DNA of 64,000 bases, from NCBI GenBank assembly GCA_947311845.1, contig CAMZMU010000115.1, positions 29,323,351-29,387,350 of the forward strand, written 5' to 3'. The notes beneath the pieces are model-generated. The model was not told the origin of the DNA. It ran no database searches and was given only the letters and a program-made list of their open reading frames with translations. The stretch comes from Poa pratensis (Eukaryota > Streptophyta > Magnoliopsida > Poales > Poaceae). The translations under genes were made by a program, and so were the position numbers. Shown here piece by piece: positions 32,901-43,400 of the stretch. Positions within the stretch are counted from its first letter, which is position 1; each line of letters opens with the position of its first letter.

Positions 32901-34203
32901 AAAAAAAAAGAGAGGATATAAGTAAGAACCTAGAAGTCAAAGATAACGAAAACTAAGCATATACTCCCTCCGTTTCACAATATAAGATGTTCTAGCTATC
33001 TCACATGTTGGCTAGGTGCAAACCCAAATGAGTGTACATACACATTAAAACATGTCCACATACATCTAGATACATGTGAATGTGGACAAAAGCTAAAACA
33101 TCTTATACTCCCTCCGTTCTAAATTAGATGACTCCCATTTGTCTAAATGTGGATGTATCTATACTTGTAACATGTCTATATACATCCACATATGGGCAAA
33201 TAGAAGTCATCTAATTTGAAACGGAGGGAGTATTTAGGAACGGAGGGAGTAACTGAGTGTAGGATGATAAATTCATCAACTGATTTCGGTTCTTCCTATG
33301 GCTTCAAAGTAGAGTTCACAATGGACTAACAACTGAACCAATGGGATTCTGGCAATACAAAAGTGAGCTCCGCAAAAATAGGGTATTTTTCTTCCTGTGG
33401 AAATTCCTGGATGGTCTACCTTAATATAGACCCAAGATAATGGCGAGAGGCTGGCCTTGGCACAACCTTAAGCACCGAACTGTATTCAAACTGAGAGAGC
33501 AGGATTACAGTTCTCATCGGACCATTACATCCACCTAAGGATCCTTCTGCTATTTCCCATACAAGCACCAACCTAAGCAATATAGTATTTCTCAAGATAT
33601 ATGAACACAAATTTAGGGGGGGATTCCGTAACGCTACTACTCCAATTTGAGTAAACAAGCTAACAACCCTCGTCAGATGATCTGGAATGTGGTTTCCCAC
33701 TAGTATAGGAGAGTCACATCAAAGAAGAACAAGGATTGTGGACAACCAAGAAACTAATACTTAGTAAGGTACCTGTGTGTAGAACCAATCGACACCTCTA
33801 CGAACGTGGGCAACCTGGCACAGAGGTAAGAAGAAATAAAAATGTCATACAAATGAAATATAATCGCAGATGCTACGGTACATTTTACTCTGAGCGCTAA
33901 ATACTTGCAAACGATCATTTGAAGCAGTTGATGTGGAGTTGTGAATACAGCAGACTGCAATTGAGCAACTACTATACGTTGAGCACGTACAACGCGACTA
34001 ATACGATCATACATCGCCTAGGCAGTCGAGAAACATCTACCGAGCTAGAACGTGAACAGGGGAAGGTGGGTGGTGGTGCTCACCGCGAGGGTAGCGCTGG
34101 CGGCCCCGACGAGGCCGAAGATGAGGATCCCCCAGGCCTTGGAAGGCCGCCCCTCCTTCTCCCTCCCAGCGGCGGACTTGTCGTCCTCCTGCGGCGAGGA
34201 CAT
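29905..34203 (-). CDS. Membrane-anchored J-domain (DnaJ) co-chaperone, seven exons, intact
   Basis: Minus-strand exons: 34203-34084, 33814-33773, 32874-32741, 32456-32226, 31426-31390, 30147-30090, 29984-29905. All six introns have GT-AG ends, the phases agree, and the 702-nt frame runs from ATG to TGA (233 residues). Residues about 22-40 (SKAWGILIFGLVGAASATLA) are one likely membrane segment. The middle is charged (RRRYYQRMQQEFEDEQEE). The J-domain is C-terminal: HHYAVLGLDR at about 167-176, the HPD motif at 199-201 and KSYEAIKQER near the end. There is no G/F-rich or zinc region, so it is a type III J-protein. HPD is needed to stimulate Hsp70 ATPase. Its organelle cannot be told. Introns contain a solo LTR and two nested Stowaways. 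Confidence 0.93.
30373..30741 (+). mobile_element. Solo LTR (359 bp) in an intron of the J-domain gene
   Basis: The LTR spans 30378-30736, starts TGTTAGAAAT and ends CTCCTACA, and is flanked by ACCAA on both sides (30373-30377 and 30737-30741). It contains a TATA box in GGCTATATAAGG near 30584, on the + strand, opposite to the gene. No primer site or coding sequence follows, so it is a solo LTR left by LTR-LTR recombination. Two internal copies of AGAAGTATCTAGAGTATGTA-like sequence lie about 50 bp apart. The family looks copia-like, but that is uncertain. Confidence 0.88.
32964..33249. mobile_element. Stowaway (Tc1/Mariner) MITE, host of a nested one
   Basis: Ends CTCCCTCCGT and ACGGAGGGAG, flanked by TA at 32962-32963 and 33250-33251. 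Without the inserted element it is about 160 bp with inverted AATATAAGATGTT arms. Confidence 0.9.
33108..33230. mobile_element. Stowaway MITE nested inside another Stowaway
   Basis: 123 bp, CTCCCTCCGTTC...ACGGAGGGAG, with TA on both sides (33106-33107 and 33231-33232). The arms (AAATTAGATGAC / GTCATCTAATTT) pair nearly perfectly. Confidence 0.93.
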
Positions 34204-35624
34204 CTCCTCTGGTCCGCGAATTCCTATCTCCCGATTCGAGCTCGATGCCGGTGGACGTGGGAGGCCAGGCTCATGCTTCCGGGACCAAATTCCTCTTGTC
34301 GATTCGGTTAGCTTCTCCGCCCGGTCCCTGCTGGGTCGCGGCGACCGGCGACCTCGGGGCGGGGCGGCGAGGAGGAGGATTCGGAGTTGGATTCGTGGGC
34401 GACGAGGGGACGAACGGGTCGCGAAGCCGAACGAGTGATGGCGTGGCGACGCGTAGGATTGGAGCGGAATCCCGTTCTTTCGGGCTTTCGGCACACGGGT
34501 TCCATCGGGTCCGTGCTAATCCGTGTGCCGCACCGGAAGCAGGGCTTCCCGTCCATTGGATTCTTTTCTACAACATTTCCCATCCATCGATACTGAAACT
34601 ATGTTCGGATAAACATCAAACTCAATCTCGATAGTTCGTTAGCTGCATTGATCCGACTTATTAATCCTCTTTTATCCAATCAACTTATCCAGACCCTCGA
34701 CACAATACACGGATAGATGCACAACACATGTGTCCTCTCTCTCTTAGTTACAACTTTTTTTTGTAGAAGACTCTCTTAGAACTTAGAAGACCATCTTTTG
34801 TGTAAGTAAGAAAGATATTTATTTTTCTCCATTGCAAAAGATGCTTATGCTACCTATGTTCTATTAGTTACATATTTTCTAGTTTACTTCTCATTGTACC
34901 ACGATTTAGAAGCATAGAAATATTAATTGTTGGAGACAAACAATAAATGTTAGAGCAACACGTAGGTTTAGCACATGAGCTTGCCGAGAATGTGCGGTTT
35001 GCTCACGATGTTGCAGAACGTGAAAAATGGGTCATAAAGTTGCCACGCGCGAGCTTTTTGGTCACTCCGTGACGGTGGCCGTGAGTTTGCATAAGTGGCG
35101 GACTGTTTTTTGCAAGTCGCCCTTAATTTTTAAATTAATCTAATTGCTATGTCCTTTAATGTTTTCTATGTCTTTTAGGGGGGATTTATAAAAAATCGGC
35201 CACGTATGAAAACTAACCGCTTAAAAAACACAACTGGCATATATGCAACAAAAAAAGGGTGACAGTGGAGGGAGGAGTAACTCATTCGAAGGAGTTTCTT
35301 CTTTAATTTATTTTAAAATACGAGTACGTTAATATATTTATCTGCTCTGCAGCCTTATTATTTCCCCATTTTTGCACGAATTAGAAAGCAAAAAACACAA
35401 AGATGAACAAAGAAATTACTCAACTGGGCAGTCAATAACATAAAGTAAAGCTCCTTATACGGCTTACCACATTGGCATGGTGAACAATCCATCAGAAATT
35501 GAGCCTCAAACATGAATTTTCGCATCATTTCCTTAGCTAGGTAGATTATGTAAGGCATCCAAGCTTCTGCCCATTTCGTATCATTTTCTTATCTAGGTAC
35601 ATTGTTTTTATCAGTTCTGTTCTA
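34204..35624. other. Upstream of the J-domain gene; otherwise nothing recognised
   Basis: 34204-34500 is GC-rich with CpG, as expected of a promoter and 5' UTR. From 34600 on it is AT-rich without genes or clear repeats. Confidence 0.5.
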
Positions 35625-35784
35625 CTCCCTCCGTTTTTAAATATAAGATGTTTTAGCATTTGACCACGTTCATATGTATATAATGTATCTAGACATTTTT
35701 TGGTGTATATGTACACTCATTTTAGTGTGCATCTAGACAATATGTGGAACATCTAAAACATCTTATATTTAAAAACAGAGGGAG
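35625..35784. mobile_element. Stowaway MITE
   Basis: 160 bp, CTCCCTCCGTTTTTAAATAT at one end and its near-complement at the other, TA at 35623-35624 and 35785-35786. Confidence 0.93.
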
Positions 35785-35911
35785 TATGTAATAGACATTC
35801 CCACCTAATACTTTAATGCTATTTACATTACTATATATGCCTATATTAATCAACTAAATACATAATTACATGGATTGTCTTGAAACGAATATGACAAGTC
35901 GAAAGCTGGTA

Positions 35912-36011
35912 TTCCCTCCGTCCCAAAATAAGTGTCTCAAGTTTGTTTAAAAGTGGATGTATCTATACATGTTGGACAAACTTAAGACACTTATTTTCGG
36001 ACGAGAGTGAG
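35912..36011. mobile_element. Stowaway MITE, small
   Basis: 100 bp, TTCCCTCCGTCCCAAAATAA at the left, complementary arms AAGTGTCT / AGACACTT, TA on both sides (35910-35911 and 36012-36013). The terminal bases are partly degraded. Confidence 0.85.
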
Positions 36012-36020
36012 TATAAAACA

Positions 36021-36276
36021 TCAATGCACATGTTATGTCCTAGTGGAGGCAACCATTATCTGTGAATTACCTTTCATGCAATTTGAATGAAATTGTTCTG
36101 CAAAAATGTACCCAACAACGCTCATGTGGGTTTTCACACCTTGCACGAATCTATATATAACCACCGAGATATTCGTTCTGTTCTCTCCATGCTTTAGAAT
36201 TTCACCACCTCTTATTTCTATATACTAATGTTAGCGAACACCTTGCAAGAGAAGAAGAAGACAATGTGGAATCTAA
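36021..36276 (+). other. Promoter-like segment, copy 1 (paired with 61951-62265)
   Basis: Aligns over its whole length with 61951-62200: CACATGTTAT, ACCATTAT, CCTTTCAT, CCAACAAC and a TATA box (TATATATAA at 36152-36160) occur in the same order. It ends at the Harbinger-like insertion. The homology resumes at 38162. Confidence 0.7.
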
Positions 36277-36747
36277 GGGCATCTCCAGCCGTGCCCTCAA
36301 CGCCCCCATGGGCGTAAAATAGCGCCATTTCGCCCTGTTAGGTCGAATTTATCCCAATCGCCCACCCAGGAGCCCAAATAGCGTTGTTTCGTCCTAAATT
36401 AGCGCCGGCGCTCCTAGGCCAAACCAGCCACTGGTTTCCGCCTGGGGGCAAAATGGCGCGAAAGCACGGCGGCCCGTTCTGTCAGCCGCTAGGCGAAAAG
36501 GGCGCGAAGAGTTTGGGAAAAAAACTGCCGGTCTTCTTCATATTCTCGTCTTCCGCGCCGTCAAAGGCCTCGCGCCGGTCAGGCAGGCGGCGACGCGTCC
36601 AATTGCGCGGCACGGGCACGGTAATGGCGCGCCACCGCCCCGCCCACTCGCCTCCCTGGCCGCTAAATCCCCCCTCGCCGTTGCACAGAGCACACTCGCC
36701 ATCTCTCTCTCACTCGCCATCTCTCTCTCGCCCTCACCTTCACAAGC

Positions 36748-37838
36748 ATGGCGGAACGCAACCCCGGCGACGGCGCGGCGGCCAACGGATTCGGCCGGCG
36801 CTTCCTCCACGACTGGGAGGCGCGCATGTTGTACGAGGCGGGCTACCCAGCGCCGCCCGACATGCGCGTCCCGGCGACTGGCGCCTGAGCGCCGGCGACT
36901 GGCGCCTGAGCGCGGCGGAGTTCTGATGCCGCCGCCAGAAGGAGCGGAGCGCGACGCCGAGATCCAGGCGGTCCTCGCGGGGCTCACGGAGGAGCAGGCG
37001 GCGGGACCGCGCTGGGACCCCGCCAACTGGAACTTCTGGACGGAGTATTTCGCCCAGAGGCACCTGGGGAGCTCGACGCCACCAACAACAACGTCGCGTC
37101 TCCGTCAGGAACAACGGCGACGGCCGTTAGGATCTGGTGGGGCGCGCCAAGACGTACACTCTCGTACGCTGGACTACATCGACGCGGCCGTTAGGATCTG
37201 GTGGATGACGAGGAGGATGGGCGGCGGCTCCTCTCCTCCTCCGTCCGCGTCCTCCTCCATGCCCCGCTCCTCCTCGACGCCAGTCTCGGCGTCCACGCCA
37301 TGCTCGGGCTTGTTCGCGTCAAGCCCGAGCCGGAGGACTCGCCGCCCGCAAGCCCAGCGGCATCATCCTCAACTCCGAGCACCGCCTCCCGTCGCCGCCA
37401 CGGGAACGCCTACGCCTCATCAAGCCGAAGAAGGAGCCCGGCAGCGGCAACACCCCTCTCAAGAAGTCGAAGAAGGAGCCCGAGTGGTCGGCGCCTCGCG
37501 ACTACGTTCACACGGCGCTGAACTCGGGGGCGCCGGAGGACCCGGAGGAGTTCCCGGCCAGGGCCTCGCGAGCAGATGTCGCTCAACGACTCCTGCCGGC
37601 CGAAGATGACTTCGCCTGCGCGTGGTCGTTCAAGATGCACCAGCAGGAGGAGGAGGAGGACGCGGGAGCGGCTGTTGGAGCTCCCGCCCGCGAGCAGGCG
37701 CGGTACGACGCCTACCAGCGCACCGGCGTCATCATAGTCGACGACAACGACGACGACGAGGAGGCGCCGACGATGCCAGGGCTGAGCAGGTGGCACGGCG
37801 ACGACGGCGAGGTCCATCCATGCTCCGGGCGACTCTGA
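36748..37838 (+). pseudogene. Decayed ORF carried by the Harbinger-like element
   Basis: ATG at 36748 follows a CT-rich leader. The first frame reads RRFLHDWEARMLYEAGYPAP and stops at 36888 beside a 21-bp tandem duplication. Later parts lie in other frames: AERDAEIQAVLAGLTEEQ and NWNFWTEYFAQRHL (36926-37080), VKPEPEDSPPASPAA (about 37320), and a final FACAWSFKMHQQEEEEDAGA...GVIIVDDNDDDEE ending at 37838. The pieces keep the order of one protein of about 360 residues. I know similar proteins as a repeated, unnamed group in Triticeae genomes but can assign no function. Composition is GC-rich, unlike the flanks. Confidence 0.55.
36871..36912 (+). repeat. Tandem 21-bp duplication
   Basis: Two exact copies of a 21-bp unit starting CCGGCGACTGG, at 36871-36891 and 36892-36912. 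The unit carries an in-frame stop for the first reading frame. Confidence 0.9.
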
Positions 37839-38082
37839 CGACGACGACGGTGGCGACTACACGCAGAGCGGCGTGTTTAGCTTAATTTAGTATGTTTTAG
37901 TTAAGTCTTTATATTTGTAATCGCCTAAACTTTGCGAATTTCGCCTATATATGTATGAAATTCGCCTAAATTTGCAAGTTTCGCCTACATTTATATTTTA
38001 AAAAATTTGGGCTTCTTTTCCTAGTTTCTGGATTTTAGCGCGGCTGGGAATTCAGCCCCCAGTGTGCTGAATAGCGCCGTTG

Positions 38083-38103
38083 CCCCCCCCCCCCCCCCCC
38101 CCC
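38083..38103 (+). repeat. Poly-C run (21 C)
   Basis: An unbroken run of 21 C inside the Harbinger-like element, close to its right end. Its length is likely to vary between copies and to be hard to sequence. Confidence 0.9.
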
Positions 38104-38161
38104 GGCGGCCCAAAATAGCGCCGGAATTCGGCCTGGGGGGGCACAACGGCTGGAGATGCCC

Positions 38162-38420
38162 TAACTTGGGAATAGGAGACATCGAGAAGGAAAGCTTGTT
38201 ATGAAATTAAAAAGAAGCCCAACGTAGCTGGTTGGCTCTGGCTCGACAGATTCCCTACTACTCCAACTTGCTGGTTGTATCACACGCTTAGACTTGCTCA
38301 GACTCAAAGGATGAGAGTGTAGCAACTAGAGTTTTAATACCCTGGACTTGAGAGGCCAAAACAAGAGGTGCGAGGATAGCATTATTGGTGGTATCAAATC
38401 TAGTGTCTTTAAGAGCTTAT
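38162..38420 (+). other. Continuation of the promoter-like segment, copy 1
   Basis: After the Harbinger-like element the match with copy 2 resumes: GAATAGGAGACATCGAGAAG against AAATAGGAGGCATCGAGAAA, then GGAAAGCTTGTTA and TTAAAAAG. A weaker match (AGCATTATTG) goes on to about 38380. No continuous reading frame is shared. Confidence 0.6.
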
Positions 38421-39278
38421 GCACCCATGTTTTGTTTTCTGAAGTATCTTGTAGAGCGGTTTGATTTGAGTTTTAGATTTAAATTATGTGTTCATCCTGG
38501 GAAGGCGTTGGCCCGGCGTGCACTCGGGTAAGCGGAGGTTGTTGTGCTACAGCTGAATATTATTTAGTCCAACATCGCTTGCGCAACGGAGCAGACTGGT
38601 TTATAGACGCAAGGCTCGGCAGGACGGTCACGGAGCGGAGATAAATGGGGCAGCCATGCCCGAGCGATAATGGGGGCGGGGTAGGTAGGGGGAGGGTATG
38701 CCCTAGGCGTCAGTGGCGGCGGGATAGGGATGGAGGGTATGCATGGGGGGGGGTAGGAGGAGGAGCCTATGCGAGTCTCGATAGTACATGTGGATGTAGA
38801 AAAAGCTAAAATATCTTATATTTCGGAATGGAGGGAGTACTTCTGAAAATAAAAAATATATATAAACATTAAATTAACTGTTTTGGTCCTTCTACCCATC
38901 ATAATCCCCTATTTTATTTGTCCTCCGTTGAGTTACGTCAGGATTTTAGAGTTTATTTTTAGTTCCAACTTAACATTAATGTTGCTTGCTGAGTGGTCAA
39001 TTACAAGTTGTTGGTATATTAAACGGTGATCATGATATTTTGTATCTATATGTTTTCAGAAATTATTTATACAACACGGTGGCATGACTGCTGACTTTGA
39101 TAGTACACCTGATATGATACTTTGTGCAGATTAATTCTACTACATCACTCCCATGCTCTGCTCTTTGCATATATAGGATAAATAACCTCTGTTTGGAAAA
39201 AAAATGTGGTTTAATGAGCTATTCTGTGTATAATTGTGGCTATTGATACTAGAGTATATATTATTTTCTGCTTTGTAG
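38421..39278. other. Intergenic; half Stowaway at the end of a GC-rich patch
   Basis: A right half of a Stowaway (ATCTTATATTTCGGAATGGAGGGAG, here described by its end GGAGGGAG followed by TA at 38838-38839) lies at about 38783-38837, with its left half missing. The rest shows no gene. Confidence 0.4.
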
Positions 39279-39381
39279 GTCTCTGAAAGTATTGCCAAGG
39301 ACCCACAACCTTCAGTCATTTCATTAACCTTCAAACTGAGAAATGGATATGAGATTAAACACCTGTCATCTACATCGAATG
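39279..39381 (+). CDS. Isolated exon-like block
   Basis: A pyrimidine-rich tract ending TTTGTAG precedes 39279 and GTATGTGG follows 39381. Between them 34 codons are open, including SIAKDPQPSVISLTFKLRNG. The block is not repeated protein and no family is recognised. Its 3' end with the donor site (TCTACATCGAATGGTATGTG) is duplicated at about 39717-39736. No partner exons were found nearby, so this may be the relic of a gene. Confidence 0.35.
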
Positions 39382-39498
39382 GTATGTGGAAGTGCGTTTT
39401 TGTCGATTATGGTATTCAGTGCCTTCAAACTAAACCTTCAAACCTTCAAACTAAATCGGAGATAATTTTTCTGTTGCTTCTAACACTAACATCTAGTA

Positions 39499-39592
39499 CT
39501 CCCTCCGATCCGAATAAAGGGTCGCAACCCATACGTACCAGTACTACTAGCCAGACTATTTTCCTACGAACGTTTTAATGGATCGGAGGGAG
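39499..39592. mobile_element. Stowaway MITE
   Basis: 94 bp, CTCCCTCCGATCCG...CGGATC-like right arm ending GGAGGGAG; TA at 39497-39498 and 39593-39594. Confidence 0.9.
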
Positions 39593-40397
39593 TATCATTT
39601 TTGTCGATTATGGTATTCAGTGCATTTTGTATGATGTGGTAGGTTTGCGACGGAGCATGTTCTAAATCCTGAAAAGTCAAGTACAGGTTGGTATGAGCTT
39701 TGTATGGATTCAATCATCTACATCGAATGGTATGTGGAAGTGGAAGGGGAACTTACTAAAGGTTTGTTTTTTTTATATTGTGTCGTGGCAAAATGACAAT
39801 GGCATGGAGCGGTAGGGTGGGTGTATGACTTAACAACGACAATGTTGCCCATAAATGGTAATAACTCACTACCTGACCATGATCGTTTTGAGTGTTAGTT
39901 GATTTTACATTGCATTATCCTCTTTCCCTCCTACATGCACATTATCTGTTTGCCTCCTACAAGCACATTCGTGTCTGACCTCTTCTAATTCATGTTTTAT
40001 GCAACAGTTTATATCTTTGTGCATTACTAAATATGACCTGTGCACCATCATTTAAGTTTGTAATAAATCAAACCTTAGTGTTTAATTACCTTGCTTTAGG
40101 CTTAACAGCTGATTCTTGCCTGCTTATACTACGTGTCGTCGAACACTTAAATTTATTTCTTAAAGCCATAATGATAATTCCCTGAAACTGAGGAGGATTC
40201 TCAGTGTCTTTCGTCATCTTGTTAAACCCAATCTTGACACCTTGGCCATGTCTAAATCAACAGACTTGTGCAATTGTATCTACGGATGTTAGAAGCACAT
40301 GAATGCAATTTGATCGTTTTCAAGCTGATGGGTGCCGCGAGAGATAGCAACAAGTTGTCTCTAGTACTAGCGATATTCTATTTGTTGTGAGAAACTT
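39593..40397. other. Intergenic with short local duplications
   Basis: TTTTTGTCGATTATGGTATT occurs near 39397 and again near 39598, on either side of the Stowaway. No gene recognised. Confidence 0.4.
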
Positions 40398-40425
40398 CAG
40401 TTGGCAGGTTCCCTGGCTGGGTTGG
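40398..40425 (+). mobile_element. LINE remnant, left of the tandem retrotransposon array
   Basis: CAGTTGGCAGG and on reads into 61262 when the array is removed, continuing the LINE RNase H region. How far left it extends is unclear. 40421-40425 is the TSD GTTGG. Confidence 0.4.
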
Positions 40426-43400
40426 TGTAACATCCTAGGATTTAGAGTCCCAAATTAGAGTGGACACACATGTGTGCATTGCATTCATGCATCAGAAAAT
40501 CCGAAGAATTTTCGCGCAAATAATTTTAAAACACTAAGTGCTTGAAGTTTCACTTGAGTTGGTGGAATTGAAGTAGATCATCGATTTGAGCGTTACAAAC
40601 TTTGAGATGATCTTGGCTTAAAACCTATTTTTGGGTAGAGAGGTACTCGATAAAATTGTTAAACCCAGTGGGAATATATCTTGTTACATCAAAACATTAC
40701 CTCAGGAGTGTAACATAAATATAGTTATTCTTAGGTATCATCTTGTCTAACCTTATATGTTAGACATATCTCTAGTAGATGGAAATCATTCTAGTCTTAC
40801 AGACAAATTGAATTACCTAAAATCTTAACAAAGATCTTTTCACCTTATCTAGTGAATCTTAACTTCTTATTTCCTAATCTTCTTGAAGTTATGCAACCAG
40901 GGAAGCATCTCAAGAAAAGAGGTAAAGTCAACAAGAAGATTATGAAGAAGGATTGATTAGATATGCATAGTAGTGCTATGTCAATCTATCACTGAGACAA
41001 TGGGAATTCTTGCATCTGTTTTGTTCTTATTAATTTCTCAAGAAATAGTGTGATATTCCAATGTTTGTGTTATATAGAAGTAGTTGGGTGACAAGCTTTG
41101 CAACCTTGTTAACAAATCACTTTTGTATGCTCAAACAATTGAGTGTCATATACAAATAAACAAAAGGACATATAATACATGGTATTTCTCCAAGAGTATG
41201 ATTATCAGGGAGAAAGTAAAGTCAAAGCATTAAACCATATGATCATCATCCATATGTAATCATCACATGAGTTAACTCTCAAATTCATGTGAGTGTGGAC
41301 ATGTCTCATAAGAGAGGGGTTCACAAGTTCATCATGATCATTTGGCTTATTCAAGATTCATTCTCAAGAGGAGATAAATCTGGTCATGTGGTAAATGGAA
41401 CCACATGGACTACTTAGCCAGCAATTGTTTTAGCAACTTGCTTCTATAGAAACAAGATCATCTATTTTATTCAAAGGAGTATATCATCCTTTTGATCATC
41501 AGAATGAGCTATGGAATTAAGCAAGATTCTGTTCTCATCATTTTACCCATTTATCCTACCATAAGACCTGACTTCAGGCAGGATATCTTCTCTTGTGTAT
41601 CCACAAACAATTGATCATGTTTTCACATGATTTAATTGTCAGGTATCACAAGCCAAAGCCACTAGGGCCATATTTTGTGCTTGGCATGAATTTGAATTGA
41701 AACACTGTGTATACTCTTTGTAGTCACCACAGTAAGCAAATCATGTTATATTGCTGGACAACAATTTGATGTTGTTCAGGAATCAATAAGGCACTCAGAA
41801 CAAGTTTGAATATTTATCTGGAGCAGAAGACAAGGAAGAAACTATCCTTAGCATTTGGAAATAATATAAAACCACAAATAAAAAGCATAACAAAATAAAT
41901 CAATTGTTACAAAAGTACACAATAAGAACAGAGTTCATAAACTATAAATTTTATTAAAAAGTGATAATTCCATATATGTTCAAATTCACTTTAAGTGTAA
42001 GTGCATTTAAAACACACAAAGGATTAAAAATCCAAGTTTTAAATAAACTTATTTGTAAAAATCTACACATACTATAAAAGGAAATAAATCAAAATAGGTA
42101 CAAATTCATTCCCAAATATTAAATGAATTCAAAATACTCTAAATATTCAAATTTCAGTACTGAAATGAACTTCCTTGTGAAATTCTAAATATTCTAGGAC
42201 TATTCTGTAAGAGTTTCTGTTACAAAAGGGTCCTCAAATCATTTAAACAGAAACCAGGGGCTTGTTTATACTGTTCTTGTTATTTCCCGGAAACCTAGGG
42301 GGTTTTCCGTAAATTTGTTTTTTCTTTCTTCTTCCTCCTCGCCAGAAGGAGAGGAGACCGCCGTGTCGATGCCGCCGTGCCACCTCCTCCCTGCCTGCTT
42401 GCTCCCGTGGATAAGGACCCCGAAGACGTCTGCATCTCGCCCTCTACTCACTCGCTCGCCTCGTCTTCTCTCTCTTCCTCTCTTTGGAGCCAAACGAGCT
42501 CAAACCCTAACCCTAGCTTTCTCGGGTCGCCGGCAGTTGCCGCCGCTCTGAGCTATGCCGAGCTCCGGCGAGATGCCCTGGAGCTTCTTCATGCTCTCCT
42601 CTCCCTCTTGGACAAGTTGTGCGTGCTGGGAAGCTCGGAGGGAGACGTATTGCTCCGTCTTCTCCAAGTCCGGCCGCCGGCTGTCGAGGATGGGTTCGTC
42701 GTCGTCAAGCGTCCCCGTGCCGTTCCGAGCCCTCCTCTGTGCTCGTGGTGAGCCTAGCTATCTTCCCATGCCCTTAATTTCTTCAATTGCGCGCTGGGTA
42801 GTCGTCGTGCCGTGCACTGTCTCCGGCCGCCGCGGAAGCTCGTCGCCGAGCAAGCTCCGGCGACCATTTTGGAGCGGCGCCACCATCATTTGGTTCGTCT
42901 ATGTTTGCTCTAGCCAGTCCGTGCCTTCGTTCTTCCCAATTTGTTCCGAATCGTCGAATCTGTGCTCGGCATGGAGATGAACTCCATTGCTGACGTCAGC
43001 ATGACGTCAGCGGACCAATCAGAAGTTTTCTTGAATTTCTTTTAAAAAAATAAATAGGAATATGACATGTGGGACCAGTTGTCAGATTTTTAATCATTTC
43101 CTAAAATGTTTTCTGTAATTATAAAAACTATGACAAGTGGGACCAACTCATTTTAAATATTCCAAAAATAATTGAAATTGCTTAAACTTTGAAAATTGAT
43201 AACTAATTCATACTAAATCATAAAAATACAAACAATACCTCAAAATATGCACAAAAATAAATCTATAGATTTGTATCAATGAAATTTGTGTTTGAATAAA
43301 TTTGAATTTATAAAAATGAAATAACTATTTACTTATTCTTTTAATTATGAAGATAAATAAAAATGCTAATTGGAATGTATTTTAACTCAATTCAAAAATG

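Larger units (their letters stand above)
36277..38161 (+). mobile_element. Harbinger-like (PIF) non-autonomous DNA element
   Basis: Inverted ends GGGCATCTCCAGCCG and CGGCTGGAGATGCCC, with a 3-bp duplication TAA (36274-36276 and 38162-38164), as in PIF/Harbinger. The 1,885 bp include GC-rich subterminal sequence with repeated AAATAGCGCC words. No DDE transposase or Myb-like protein is visible. Instead there is a decayed ORF of unknown function. It interrupts the promoter-like segment. Confidence 0.85.

Noticed and set aside
36384..36926. 180-codon ORF starting before the leader of the Harbinger-carried gene
   Set aside because: Low-complexity Ser/Pro/His/Arg composition in the CT-rich leader; the frame from ATG 36748 has the conserved-looking protein.
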